Below, piece after piece: positions 33,643 through 45,073 of a DNA stretch of 64,000 bases; within the stretch, counting starts at the first letter, position 1, and each line of letters opens with the position of its first letter. Source of the stretch: Lineolata rhizophorae (Eukaryota; Ascomycota; Dothideomycetes; Lineolatales; Lineolataceae); NCBI GenBank assembly GCA_010093515.1, contig MU001670.1:992075-1056074 (forward strand). Direction: 5' to 3'. Under the pieces are notes generated by a model, which did no database searches, had not been told where the DNA came from, and worked only from the letters and a program-made list of their open reading frames with translations. The position numbers and the translations under genes are program-made.

Positions 33643-34655
33643 TCAGTGTTGGAATTGGGACATGTCCCCGCCGTGGAGCTGGAATGAGATTCCTCCGGCA
33701 GCAAAACCGCCCATCGCCATTGCATTAGGCACAACCTTGAACATCGTTCCGCAATCCCCAGCCGCGAACACTCCCGGCACGCTGCTCTGGTAAAAGGGCG
33801 GCGTCGACTTGATGTCGCCCATCGCGGTCAGTTCCAGCCCCAGCTGTTTGACAAACGGGCCGTTTGGCTCCGTCTGCGGGTTGTAGACCTAGTTGCGCCG
33901 GGTCAGTCGGTACGAGACGCGCCTCGGTCGATTAAGCTTACCAAGAAACCCTCGACTTGAGGTTCGTCCCCGTTGGCGAACTTGACTACGACCTCGCTTC
34001 CTTTCGGGCCTTTGGCGAGGCCGGATATCGGTCTTGTGTCCACGCTGAAGCCCGGTTCGCCCGCTATTTCCGGCCGCAGCTGGCCGGCGAGCTCCTCGCT
34101 GCCGTTCGTGTACACCGTGACCTTGTGAGCCAACCGCTTCGCCGAATGCGCCTGATGCATCGCCATCATCGGGTTGCCCATGACGGGGCCAACCGCCAGC
34201 ACCCCCGTCGACGCGGCGCCGCGCTCCTCGTAGCCGTGGCAGAACAGGCAGTGAAATATGCGGCGCCCCCAGCAGTCGGCGAAGCCGTCGATGGCCGGCA
34301 AGATGTCGCGGACCCCCATCGCCAGGACGACCTTCCTCCCGAGCCACTCCTTGCCGCTGGCGTCGACGGCCTCGAACAGGCCGTCGTCCGTCTGGCGCAC
34401 GCTCTCGACGGCCACGTCTTCGAACCGCACCGTCTGGTACCGCGCCAGGATGTCCGCGCGCCCCTTGGCCCGGAACGTCGCCGGCGGCACGTGGTCGTAG
34501 CCGACCACGCTGTGCATGTGCGAGGCGACGTCGTTGCGATACTTGCCGGAGTCGAACACGACGGCCGTGAATAGTTGGCGGACCAGGCCTGTTGCCGCGG
34601 CCAGGCCCGCCGGGCCGCCGCCAATGATGAGGGCGTCTAAGGGTTCGGTGGTCAT
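33643..34655 (-). CDS. GliT-like thioredoxin-reductase-fold disulfide oxidoreductase
   Basis: FAD/NADPH-dependent dithiol-disulfide oxidoreductase related to thioredoxin reductase and to enzymes that close disulfide bridges in epidithio metabolites. Exons 34655-33942 and 33888-33643 (53-nt intron) give 319 aa. The FAD site DALIIGGGPAGLAAATGL starts at about residue 8. The redox pair is CLFC in IFHCLFCHGYEERG (about 145), the GliT-type signature; ordinary thioredoxin reductases have CAxC there. The C-terminal FAD motif VFAAGDCGTMFKVVPNAM closes the fold. The NADPH Rossmann glycine pattern is unusual (VGPVMGNPM). No peptide synthetase or other cluster gene is nearby, so it is a stand-alone copy with an unknown substrate. 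Confidence 0.9.
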
Positions 34656-37073
34656 TTCTCGAGGTGAAAATGAGTCCCCTCAAATGGTTGCTTCTCAGTC
34701 TGTCGGTCGGGCTCCTGATTAGTGGAGCTCTAGGAACGAACGTCTCCTGCAAAAGGAAATAAGGTGAAACATTATAATATAGTAGGCACTCTCGAATTTC
34801 TTTTATATACCCGCGCCCGCCGGAGACATCGGAGACATCCAATGATTGATGGTGATTTTGTCCCCGAAACTTACCTTTTAGTGGCGTTGACCTTACTTAG
34901 GAAAGCTAGCTACGGAGAGTTTGATTCGTTCGCAGTCGAATGATCCACGTGACTTGTCGGGTCTAAGTGACAAGATTAACAAATCCCCAAAGTCGAGAAT
35001 GCCTATCGTGCATAGCTGCCTTGGGTTTTGATGTATTTGAAATATTAGGGGGCCAGAAGGCCTGAGGTTGGAGGGAGCGCCACTAGTACCTGAATGGCCA
35101 CATCATGATGACTCAACTATACCAAAATTGGGAGTTGAGCTGCGGGTCTGTTCTCTACCACTGATCACGGCTACATAAGGCAGTCCAGTTAGAAAGTACG
35201 TGCGACGCCAACTCCGCTTGCGTGCTCGAGAAAGCTGTCATGTCTCGCCCTTTGGGGCCTTGGTAGAAAGTGAGGTCCCTAGGTTGCGGGGAACGGGAAA
35301 CCAGTAGAAGAGACAGAAGAGCACATACTACACCGTACAGGGAGATTACGTAGCATGGAGAAGGCACGCAGCATACGTGGTAGGTGGCGCCGGCATATTA
35401 ATGAGAAAGCAAATATCCAAAGATCGCTCTCACGGACTCATCGAGGACGAGACACGGCCTTGGGGGAAAGTTCTTGCTGTAGCAGGGCAGAACACTCTTC
35501 TGGATGGAGCTTAACAACAACAACGCAACATCTTTTCACAAACTTCTTCACTTCATTCGAGAAAGCAAATGGTGAGCTCAGATGTCTTCATTGTTTTGGC
35601 TAATCTAGCTACGAGAACCAAATAAAAAAAAAATGGCGATGACAAAACAGAATGACTTTTGTGGTGATGATAGGGGAGTGCGTGCTCGTGATGACGTCTG
35701 GAAAACCTAGATACAGAGGCGCCTGTGGGTGGAGCCACATTGCAACGCTGAGCCACGATGCAGACGCCAAAAATCAATGTGCCACACCTAATATTCCACA
35801 GTGATAAGAGATAAAGGCATAGATTAAGTGTACTGTACATGGCGTAGTACGGTGCGTTACTTCTCAAAGTAGCGGAAGATCTTTCAGCGCTATACACAAG
35901 GATACAACGAATTATAAAACAAGAGCCCGTCACATTATTTACAAGCTTCTTGGTTCGCATTCATCGCGGGTTAATGGCAATAATATAGTTGCGTTAAAGA
36001 CACCGAGGGCCGTTTATCAAATGAAGAGTCCAATACCGGAAATTCAAGATCTGGCTAATGAATAGAGGATCGAATAATCACATCTAACTAGCTAGCCTTC
36101 TTGTGCATACAATCGTAGTATATAGTATATACCTTATGCCAAATCGTAGAAGCTCATGTATTAGTAGTGCCTTGATACCCTTTATTGTGCCAGACCTGGC
36201 TGTCGATCAGCGGGCGAGCAAGTTCTCCTGTCCCAACGCTTAGAATGCCCAAAATTGCATCTTAAGCTTGTCAGTGCTGAATGGTGAAGACAGTAAAATG
36301 GAGAGATGCTACTAATCGGATGTGAATACGTGGAGCCATTTGCGTCTGTCGAGCATATATAGCGGTAGTGGGTAGCGCATCTATAAGAGTATACGGCAGA
36401 TATTTAGACGTATCATAAGAGACTTACAGTTCGCAATTATTTGTGAGATTATACAAGGATACTTGTAATTTAGGAATGGCTGGTTTATATAAAATTACAA
36501 GAAGGATCTGTTTCCGTTTCTGTTTCGAGTAAGCAAATACTGAATAGGCAAATTTAAATATCCCGAGAGGCTAGATGCCTATATGCTCTGTCACTAAATA
36601 CAGCATGGGAAAATGCATGGAGTTCAAATCAATACGGGTAATGCCGTACACCAAATTGAGCACATTTTATAAATCTTTGTACGAAAAAACCTTGTGTGAT
36701 TTGACATTTCCGTTATTATTGCATCTCCCAAAAGTGCTCACCAAAAGCGTGCAACATGCCAGAAGTGCAGCGCACTATGCGCTGTATGTCTCCTCAAGAG
36801 GAACGGAATGACTTTAAGTATTTTGGAAAACTCTGGCGTTGTTAGCGAATTTAGTTAAGATAAAATGTGTTTGTAATGTGACTTGTAGAGGGAGATGTGA
36901 GACCAGTAACAACTTCAAGTTGGATCCAACGATAAGTAAAGCACCGATCGCAAGGGCTACCATGATGCCAAGTGAAGCATACAGGATTTGGAAAAGGAAT
37001 AAGAGCCGAAATGTGAAACCTGACACTCTAAATGAAACTGCGAGAAAAAAAATTGCAAAATAAAAGTTTACCA
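34656..37073. other. AT-rich gene-poor intergenic region
   Basis: About 2.4 kb. AT content rises after about 35.6 kb and is high at 36.0-37.0 kb. I see no coding gene. A short hydrophobic open frame at 36814-37074 (-) has no recognisable features. Decayed repeat DNA is possible. Confidence 0.45.
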
Positions 37074-37164
37074 CGACGCAGACAGGATTCGAACCTGTGC
37101 TCCCGAAGGAATATGATATCGTTCAAATTCGAGTCATACGCGATAACCACTCCGCCACTGCGCC
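37074..37164 (-). tRNA. tS(CGA): tRNA-Ser(CGA) with short intron
   Basis: The reverse strand folds as a class II tRNA. The acceptor stem GGCGCAG/CTGCGTC has one G-T pair, the D-arm is GCG/CGC, and the anticodon stem is TATGA/TCATA. The long variable arm is TTCC/GGGA and the T-arm is ACAGG TTCGAAT CCTGT. The discriminator is G, as in serine tRNAs. The anticodon CGA is at 37131-37129, followed after position 37 by an intron of about 10 nt. A-box (TGGCGGAGTGG) and B-box (GGTTCGAATCC) are intact, and CCA is not encoded. It reads codon UCG. Confidence 0.93.
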
Positions 37165-37997
37165 AGAAGTACAGCAAAAATTCAGCATTTATTCAATATA
37201 TCAGCTAGCCTTTGCAACAAAGCCTGCCATCCCACTTGCCGTGCGCAGTTTAGCTTCCGCAGCTTCCTGGACACAGAGCAGAATCCTTGCTGCTATCCGG
37301 TCGATCTCTGAGATATGTACGTAGTACGTCGTATTTCGTTCAGTGCTCCAGAGACTGCACGACGAACGATTTGACTTGGCAGTTAAAATGCGATGATACA
37401 CGCGCTTGCTTATATGCTCCATCCAGACAGGCGACGCTTTTTCGTTCCTCTCTTTCTCCGTTCTTTTTGCGGAGGAAATGTTACGCACGCCTTGAATGCT
37501 GCTGCTTGGCGTGCCTAAGGTTTCGGATCGGCTTGTCCCAAACGAAGTACGCGCAGAATGCTGGAGCCTGGCGGAAAAGCTTGGGCCGGGCTGGCTCCGC
37601 GAGTCCGCCGCACGCCGTCCAGGACTTCTAGAAGCGCCCCGACGGTGTTTGCGCGCAAGCATCGCCTTTTTCGGCGCCCGGACTACATCAGATCGGGCTG
37701 CCCCTCTCACCTTTCGGACGCCATGTAGCGGGCCGTTTCTCCTCTCTCCTTGTATTATAGCACTGCGTCCGCAAGCACATGTCATCCTGGTGTACCCCCG
37801 CGGCGCATGGGTTGCATTTGAATTTTATCTGTCATTATCCCATCGATCTCCAACCCTCGCGATACGCGCCTTGTTTGGATGTCCTCGGCCGCCATCGTGT
37901 CCTCGCCCGCGCACGCGTGCAAGGCCGACCGCTAACTGCCATGGACCGCCATGGCAGTGGCCTGCCCTACCAATCCGTGCACACGTCCCCGGTCGCC
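37165..37997. promoter_or_regulatory. Upstream region of tRNA and F-box gene
   Basis: The tRNA-Ser upstream flank and the F-box gene promoter lie back to back. Two CCATGG sites (37939, 37949) precede the chosen ATG. An in-frame extension upstream of 37998 exists (to 37779) but has no domain features. Confidence 0.4.
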
Positions 37998-39807
37998 ATG
38001 GACGCGGTCGCGCTTTTCGTGCGGTTTCCTCTGAGTGTTTCAGTTAGGATAATATCTTTCGTACGTGACCATTGCGCTCTGTTCACGCCTGTCCCTTCCC
38101 TCGAGCCTGCTGTTGCTGACACCCTCCGGACTCTTTGATAGGTCGATGATGTTGCGGACCTCGCTCGACTCGTGCGCACTTCGCGCTTCTTCTATTACCT
38201 GGTGACCCCGCTGCTATACGAGCGGGTTACCCTCCGGTCCTACGATCAAATCCGGTACATAAATGGCAAACCGGAAGGTTACGGGAGCGGCAGCCCCTTT
38301 TCAGTGGGACTGAACGGGCTGGTGACTGGCGATAAGGGTCAATACGTGAAGTCGCTGAGGCTATGCGGCGAATGGAGGGAGCACGATCTGGAAGATTTTA
38401 CCAGAGGTCGCGTGCCAGACAGCTCCATGATGCTAAACACTGTGGTGCGGGTCGCGATCGGCAACATGCCTAGGCTGCGGTCGTTTAGGTGGGTTGAGAC
38501 GGGATACGGCCCTCACACAAGCTTCGGTCTGGCGCTGACCGGATTTGATGCGCAGTTGGGAGCTCAACACTAAGCCGATGCGGGCCGTTTACCAAGGTCT
38601 CGCGAGCTGCTCGGGTTTGACTTCGTTGATCATCAAATTCCCTTCGACTCGCGTGCCGCGCCCGGTAACCGTCGTTCCGCCAATGCCAAATTTGAAAACG
38701 TTTAAAGCTATTGAACTGGACCCTTTGTGCTACCCGGATGACATCTCTGTCTTACTACTGAACTCGAAGAAGCTTTTAGACCTCACGGTTCATTTCAGCC
38801 CGCGGATGCGAGAACAGGGCGAGCCAAGCATAAATGTCCACGCAATATTCGGCAAATGTGTTCTTGCCGGATATGCCCTCCCGGTGCAGCGCGTCGCCGT
38901 GGCAAATATGTACGCCAAACACCAGGCGGAACTGGAGCATGTGATTAATATGGAGACGCTAAGGGAAGTGGTTACAATCAATTGCGGGCAGTCGGCGACC
39001 GACCCGTCTACCGTGTTTCTGGACGAAGACTGGCTGAGTCACAAACCGCACCACTTGGCTAAGAACCTGAAGGTTCTCCGGATTGACCAGCCTACAGCAC
39101 AACTGGCTAGATTAATGAACGAGTTCAGCGGCCTCGAGTGCCTGTACGTTGTCAATGAGCGGTACGTTCCACAGTCGAAGTCGGGCAGCTCCGCGGGCAC
39201 CACTCCGGGCGGCAGCAACAGCGATAGTCAAGTGGCCACGTCCAAGGCTCGAGCGGGAACGCCGCTTTCGCCGACGAGCAGCTCAATGCAGGAACAACTC
39301 GTGAGTGTCGCGTCCGACGTCATAGCGGCTATTACGAAGAGCCACGGGGAGTCGATACGGCACCTCCTGCTGAGCGACCAGTGGACGCTAGACCACAATG
39401 TCATCATGCGCATAGTCCACGCGTGCCCGCACCTCGAGCAGCTGGGCGTTTCCATCTACGCGAACAAGGAGCTCGAGGCCTTGCGCTACGCGCTGATGGG
39501 CCTCCCGAAGCTCGTCGCGCTACGCATCCTCTTCCCCCGGGACGAGAATCTGGAGAGCCACCTCGCATCCGTGGGCGACCAGACGCACGCCTTCGTGCTC
39601 AGCGCCGAGGTCGTCCGCGACCACTGCCCACGCCTCAAGTGGGTCGGGCTCGGCAGCCGGGTGTTCAAGGTCGGACCCCTGGTGCCCAACTCGGAAAAGA
39701 AGCGCGCGCAGAACGGCGAGCCGCGGCCGATGCGCATCATCACGCCGGCGTCGGCCGACGACGTTAAGGATGTCGAGATCTGGAGCATGGACAGATTTGA
39801 CGTGTGA
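37998..39807 (+). CDS. F-box-like protein with leucine-rich C-terminal region
   Basis: Probable substrate adaptor of an SCF ubiquitin ligase. Exons 37998-38060, 38142-38488, 38556-39807 (introns 81 and 67 nt) give 553 aa. The first junction creates the F-box: FPLSVSVRIISFVDDVADLA, then LVRTSRFFYYLVTPLLYERV. The second intron (GTGGGT to GCGCAG) must be removed to avoid a stop and restores LRSFSWELNTKPMRAVYQG. The C-terminal half has irregular leucine-rich repeats (LKTFKAIEL, LLDLTVHF, LKVLRID, LRHLLLSDQ, LEQLGVSIY), interrupted by a Ser/Gly-rich disordered loop around residues 345-390. The start at 37998 (gccATGg) fits the usual N-terminus, which begins right at the F-box. Target unknown. Confidence 0.85.
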
Positions 39808-41298
39808 GAGATTGGCAGAAGGGCGGCCACGCGGCCCCTGCCCACGTCGAGTATTTCTGTTCCCCACCCCCGAGACGGCTGTCTGTGGAGTACATTGCGA
39901 GCTTCGCGCGGCACAGAGTGCGCTCCTTGCGCGACGCCGGGCCGGTCACTGCAACCTCACCTTCGCGCATGGTAACGCTGCTATGTGCAGGCGGCGCTAG
40001 CCTTACCGCCCTGGCGCTTCATATGAGAGTGTCCGGATTCGTCGAGAGGGGACCCTATTAGGGCAAAAGAATTCATGCCTTTCGCGGTATATGCTCTTGC
40101 CCGGCGGATAGGCATGTCGGCGGATGCTCCACTTCTAGAAGGTGCAAGTGGGCATCCAGAACATCAATGCAGGCGCTGTGCAGCTTGGAGCTCGCAGCAA
40201 TGGACTAGTACGGCAGAACAGGCGGTCCTAACGCATGAAATTCACTGGGGCGGGGAGATGGTCACAGCGCGCAATATGTGAAGGAAGACTGCGAACGATA
40301 GGTGACGTTGGTGGAGCACCGGCGCATGCGTCTCGCAGCGAGGATCCTGGCGACATGTTCACTTGGACCGCTGCTGGACGTGATGTCTGCCCGCGCCCTT
40401 AACCTGATCGCCGCCAAGGCCACGTTTTCCTGCAACGTGAAAGATCCCGATTCGAGGGTTCCTGGCGACCGTGCCCGCGGGAGGGCTCGCTCGGACAGGC
40501 CCCGGCTCTTGCAGCGGTGGGCCCCCGGAATTTCTGGATTCCTTGGGGCAGGTCATTCCGCCCATGCGGTGCGCGGGAAGCGGCGCTGCAAGCTTATTGC
40601 TAGCGGGCGGGAGCGGGTATGGCATGGCGGGGTGCAGTCCCACCAGCCGGGCGCCGGACAGGCAACGGGCGGCATTTATTGGCAGATCACAAGAGCTTGT
40701 CGAGAAACAACCACGCTTTGCGACCCCGTCGCCCTCTGCTTACGCCCGCACGTTGCGTATCCTTCCAGCGCACCAATTGTGATGTTGCTAGGCTCCCATA
40801 TCTCCGCATCGCTTCTCCAATCGAGTTCCGCTTAAGCGCCTTTAGCAATTCTCTTTCGTTGAGTTTGCGGCATCGGGTGGCCAACGAGCGATCACGCCTG
40901 CCTTCGCCAAGGTCCACAGCACCCCTGGCCCGCCTAAGCTCTTAATGATGATGAATGATCACCTACACGTAAAAATGTGCGAGAAGCGGCGCACTGCAGC
41001 GAACGCCAGCTCTAGCCGAGATCGTGATGTGAACGTGGAAGCGAAATCGTCGTGGATGGTGGTGCTTAATATGCGTTGGCCTGCACGTGTACTCACTGTG
41101 ATTTTACTCGCTATTGTTGTCACTGTTGTCGTCACCTTGCTTGACGCCTTTGCAGAAAGATTTCTACCTCAGTACTGCTCCACATGTTCTCTTTATTCTT
41201 TTTCAATCTCTAACTTTCCTTCCTCATACCTTGAACCTCAGTCCTCCTCTTTCCTCTTCTGCACTTTCCTCAACCACTTTTGCGCCTTGGTATCCACC
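39808..41298. other. Intergenic region upstream of the GH127-like gene
   Basis: About 1.5 kb with no convincing gene. A pyrimidine-rich leader (41150-41290) immediately precedes the glycosidase ATG, typical of a strongly expressed fungal gene. Confidence 0.45.
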
Positions 41299-43806
41299 AT
41301 GAAGTCTCTTTACGGCGTCGGCCTTGCGGCACTTGCAGCCCTCTTCCCGGGCGGCCAAGCTATGGATGGTGATCAGAACCCTCGTATGTCCCTTCTTGCG
41401 CTTGTCTACATCGGCGCGTTCTGTTTGGGCGAGTGACCCATGGCTCCTCATCTGGCTAACTTGAATCTCAAGTACTGCCTGTCAAGTTCCGCTCGCCGCC
41501 TGTCGGGCACATCAAGCCCCAGGGCTGGCTGCGCGACCAAATGCAGCTTATGGCAGACGGTCTCGCTGGCCATGAGTTCGACTTCTACAAATACGTCGCC
41601 AATAGCTCGTGGGTTGGCGGCGAGGAAGAGTATAGCTCTCTGAACGAGGGGTTTCCGTACTGGTTCAACGGCATCGTCCCGCTGGCCTACGCGCTCGACG
41701 ACGATCGTCTCAAGGAACAAATCGACAGGGCGGTCACGTACGTGCTGGACAACCAGCACGACGATGGCTGGATTGGGCCCGAACAAGGCCATTATCGCAA
41801 CTTCTGGGCGCGCTATCCGTTCTTCCTCGGCCTGACGCAGCTCATGGAGGCCGACGTGGACAGGTACGGGGAGCGCGGCCTGGCCGCCACGTACAAGTTC
41901 CTCGACCTGATGCACTCGATGCTGGCGAACGGCTTGCGCGGCTACCTGCGGCACCCGCTCGACGAGCTCAACGAGGAGGACGTCAGCTGGGGCCGCGTGC
42001 GCGTCTGCGACATGATGCTGACGCTGTACTGGCTGCTGGAGGAGCACCCGCCCGAGGATCCGACCAAGCTGCTCGAGATCATGAAGTTCCTCGTTGAGGG
42101 TGCGCTCGATTGGGCCCATTGGTACTCGGACGACGTGTTTATCCGCCGCGATCTGAACTTGGTCCCCGTGAACGTCACGGCGCCACTGTTCCCTTACGTG
42201 CACGCTGTTAATGTCGGACAAGGTGAGTTTGACTTCTGTCGTTACGTGGTTGCATGCGGTGTCATAGTTCCACAAACGGGCGGACTACGAGAGCCGTCTC
42301 GCAATTCCGATATAATGCCCCCGCTTTGCAGGTTTAAGCCTCCCCATATATGTCGTCTCGAGTTCTGCCGTATACCTGTCCGTAGTGTGTGTCTGCGCAC
42401 GGTTTTGCTTTTATCGAGAGGCGGAGTCTAACGTACCATGCAGGTCTCAAGGCTGGTGCAGTTTTCCACCGCTTCACGGGCAACGACACCCATAGCAATA
42501 CGTCGCGGCGCGCTGTCGATTGGACGTTCGAGCACCATGGTTCGGCTTCCGGTTCCGTGGTCGGTGACGAGCGCCTGGCGGGACTGGCGCCATTTTACGG
42601 GTGAGCCATGGTTCTTACTTTCCCCAACACCGTGGCTTAACAATCTCGCTAATTCTTGCTAGTGCTGAGCTTTGCACCGTTGTTGAGGCTATGTTCTCCT
42701 TGAGCTACCTTTATAAATATTTTGGAGATGCCCAGTTTGCAGCCCGCACGGAACTCGCGGCATTTAACGAACTGCCCTCGCACTTCATGCCGGACTACTG
42801 GGCGCGCGCGTATATTTCGTCGCCGAACCAGCCGTGGGCGAAGAACATTGGTTCGGAGAAGCCGTACTGGAATGTGAACTCCTGGGCGAGTGGCTTCGGC
42901 ATGGAAGTCAACTATCCGTGCTGCACGGTCAACCATCCCCAGGGCTGGCCAAAGTTCGTCGATGCCTCATGGGTGCTAGTTGGTGACGATGGCCTTGCAA
43001 ACGTCCTTCTTGGACCTTCCACGGTCACCACGACTCTCCCTGTCCCCGGCGGCATTCAAGTTACGGTGTGGGCCGACACGAAGTACCCCTTCTCCGACAA
43101 GCTGAAGTATCGAGTGCTCACCAACGCTCCGTTCAACTTCCATGTCCGCATCCCCGACTGGGCCAACCTGAGCGCCACCACCATCTCCGGCCCTGCCATC
43201 GAGCCTGGGTCGCCCGTCCAGCCCGACCCGGTCACCGGCCTCCACAAGCTCGAGATGCCCGAAGGCTTCTCCGAGGTCACTGTCTCGCTCGCGACCGATA
43301 TCCGGCTCGAGGTGCGCGGCAACGACACCGTCGCCGTCCACCGCGGTGCCCTCCTCTACTCGCTCCAGCTCGACTACGACACCGAAGTCACGTGGCCCAA
43401 GAACTACGCGACCAACGAACCGTTGCCCGACGACTACCCGGTGCCGTCGCAGAGCCGCGACTACAACCTGGTCAACACGTCGCGCTGGGACGTCGCCATC
43501 GACCCGGGCTCGCTCGCGTTCCACACCACGCTTGACGAGTCCACCGACAGCCTCAACGGCTTGCCAAACCCGCTATTCGCGCCCAACGTCCTACCCGTGT
43601 CCATCTCGGCCAGGGCGTGCTTCCTCACGGGTTGGGGGCTATACATGGGATTGCCGGATGCGCCGCCAACGGGCGACAGGCGCCGGTGCGAGGGCGGCGC
43701 GTTCGACGTCGTGCTCACGCCGCTGGGCGGCGCGCAGACGCATATGGTCGAGCTGCCGACGGTGGAACTTGGCGAGGAGAGCTATGCTGCTAGGGGTGCT
43801 TTGTAG
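41299..43806 (+). CDS. Secreted GH127/DUF1680-like glycosidase
   Basis: Probable extracellular beta-L-arabinofuranosidase-type enzyme acting on plant cell-wall sugars; substrate inferred. Exons 41299-41383, 41473-42222, 42444-42600, 42663-43806 (introns 89, 221, 62 nt) give 711 aa. A signal peptide (LYGVGLAALAALFPGGQA) starts the protein. An (alpha/alpha)6-type region follows, with IKPQGWLRDQMQLMADGLAG, PYWFNGIVPLAYAL and HDDGWIGPE. The zinc-binding set known from bacterial GH127 appears kept: E-x-C in AELCTVVE (about residue 332) and the adjacent pair in YPCCTVNHPQGWPKF. Beta-sandwich domains complete the C-terminus, with several N-glycosylation sequons. Codon use is GC-rich like its neighbours. 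Confidence 0.88.
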
Positions 43807-45073
43807 GGTCCTCGAATTTACCCCACCTACCGATCTTTTTCACAACTTGCCCCATTGCCTAGGTTGAGTCGATAACTCACTGGCTTATAGATCGGCCCCG
43901 ATGGCATTTTCCCTATACGTGTCTCTGGTTGGAATTGCCCTTGCGGCCTTAGACGACATTTTGGGGGTTATCATCTATTGAGCCTGCTGGTTTGGGCATT
44001 GTTTTGGCGTTCGGGGACAGTTTCTATCTTTCTCTGGAAATTCAAGCATACATACTATTGAGCACTTTATCTGTTGGCGACTTACGACTCTCTTACCTAT
44101 GTTTCTTTTGCGGCCCTTTTTTTTCACCTACAAGAAATTCTCCAGTGTATGTCTTCTCAAACAGGCACATTAGCCAGGGATACGGTCAGCTTCTGTTTGC
44201 TTTTGCCCATTTTTGGTATAGCATGGGTTTGGCACGGGGTCCAGGTTACTGCTATTTTCACGGTCACTTCTACGTGGCCCATGGTCATTGCTGGCCTGTA
44301 CAGAGCTGGCGTCATGGCCCTAGCGTTGGATCACCAGGGTGGCCATTGCTTCTGTTTTATTCGGCATTGGGGCGGCATGTTTGGGGCATGGTTGGGATCT
44401 TTCATATACCCACTTACACAGTGGATGAGCACCTTTTGAGAATCAAGGCAAGACTGGCATGTCTAGCCAACTCATATACAATGGATTGAAAATGAAGTTC
44501 TAGTAGCCAGTAAATGTAGTGAACAACAACGATCTGTCTTACCGACAAACACAACGAAGTTCATCAAGCAAACAACGTTAGCTCTTGTACGTCGGAAATG
44601 CTCACTACTCAAACACTTACGTAGCGAGTCTCGAACACCCTCAGCCAAGGTTTGATGGCTGGAAGTCCAGAAAGTTCCATCGGCAGCTCATTGGCTCGCG
44701 CTGACGGTAACTAGAACAAGTGGGACAAAGAGATTCAGAGGAGATGCTAGTTCCAGCGCTAAGGCTAGCACAAACAACCGTCTCATCGTTCGATTTGCTG
44801 CGCTCTAGCCGCAAATGCGTCCTCCCGAATGTCTCGCCACACTATTTCGTCTACCAGCAGGTAGGTTCTAGTATTACACTAGCTCTGTCTGTCTTGGAGG
44901 GCCACGTTTGAGTTGGAAACAAAAAGGGCGAGGTATCCTAACGAAATGGAAAATCAATTTCGTGCCCGTGTGACCTTCACAGCTTCTCCACCGTGTAACC
45001 GCACCTTCTCAGAGTGGAACTTTGTGGCTGGTTTCGACTGCACATTTGGCAACACATTGCGGTATTTGCAACC
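43807..45073. other. Intergenic region
   Basis: T-rich in its first part (43860-44450), where open frames give Tyr/Phe/Trp-rich translations without features; I do not call them genes. No RNA gene or repeat was seen. Confidence 0.4.

Noticed and set aside
36814-37074. Hydrophobic 86-codon frame next to the tRNA gene
   Set aside because: It lies in AT-rich DNA, where Phe/Leu/Ile-rich frames arise easily, and shows no start context or family features.
43992-44489. A 165-codon plus-strand frame with membrane-like composition
   Set aside because: T-rich DNA yields Phe/Tyr/Trp-rich frames; no start context, introns or family motif support it.
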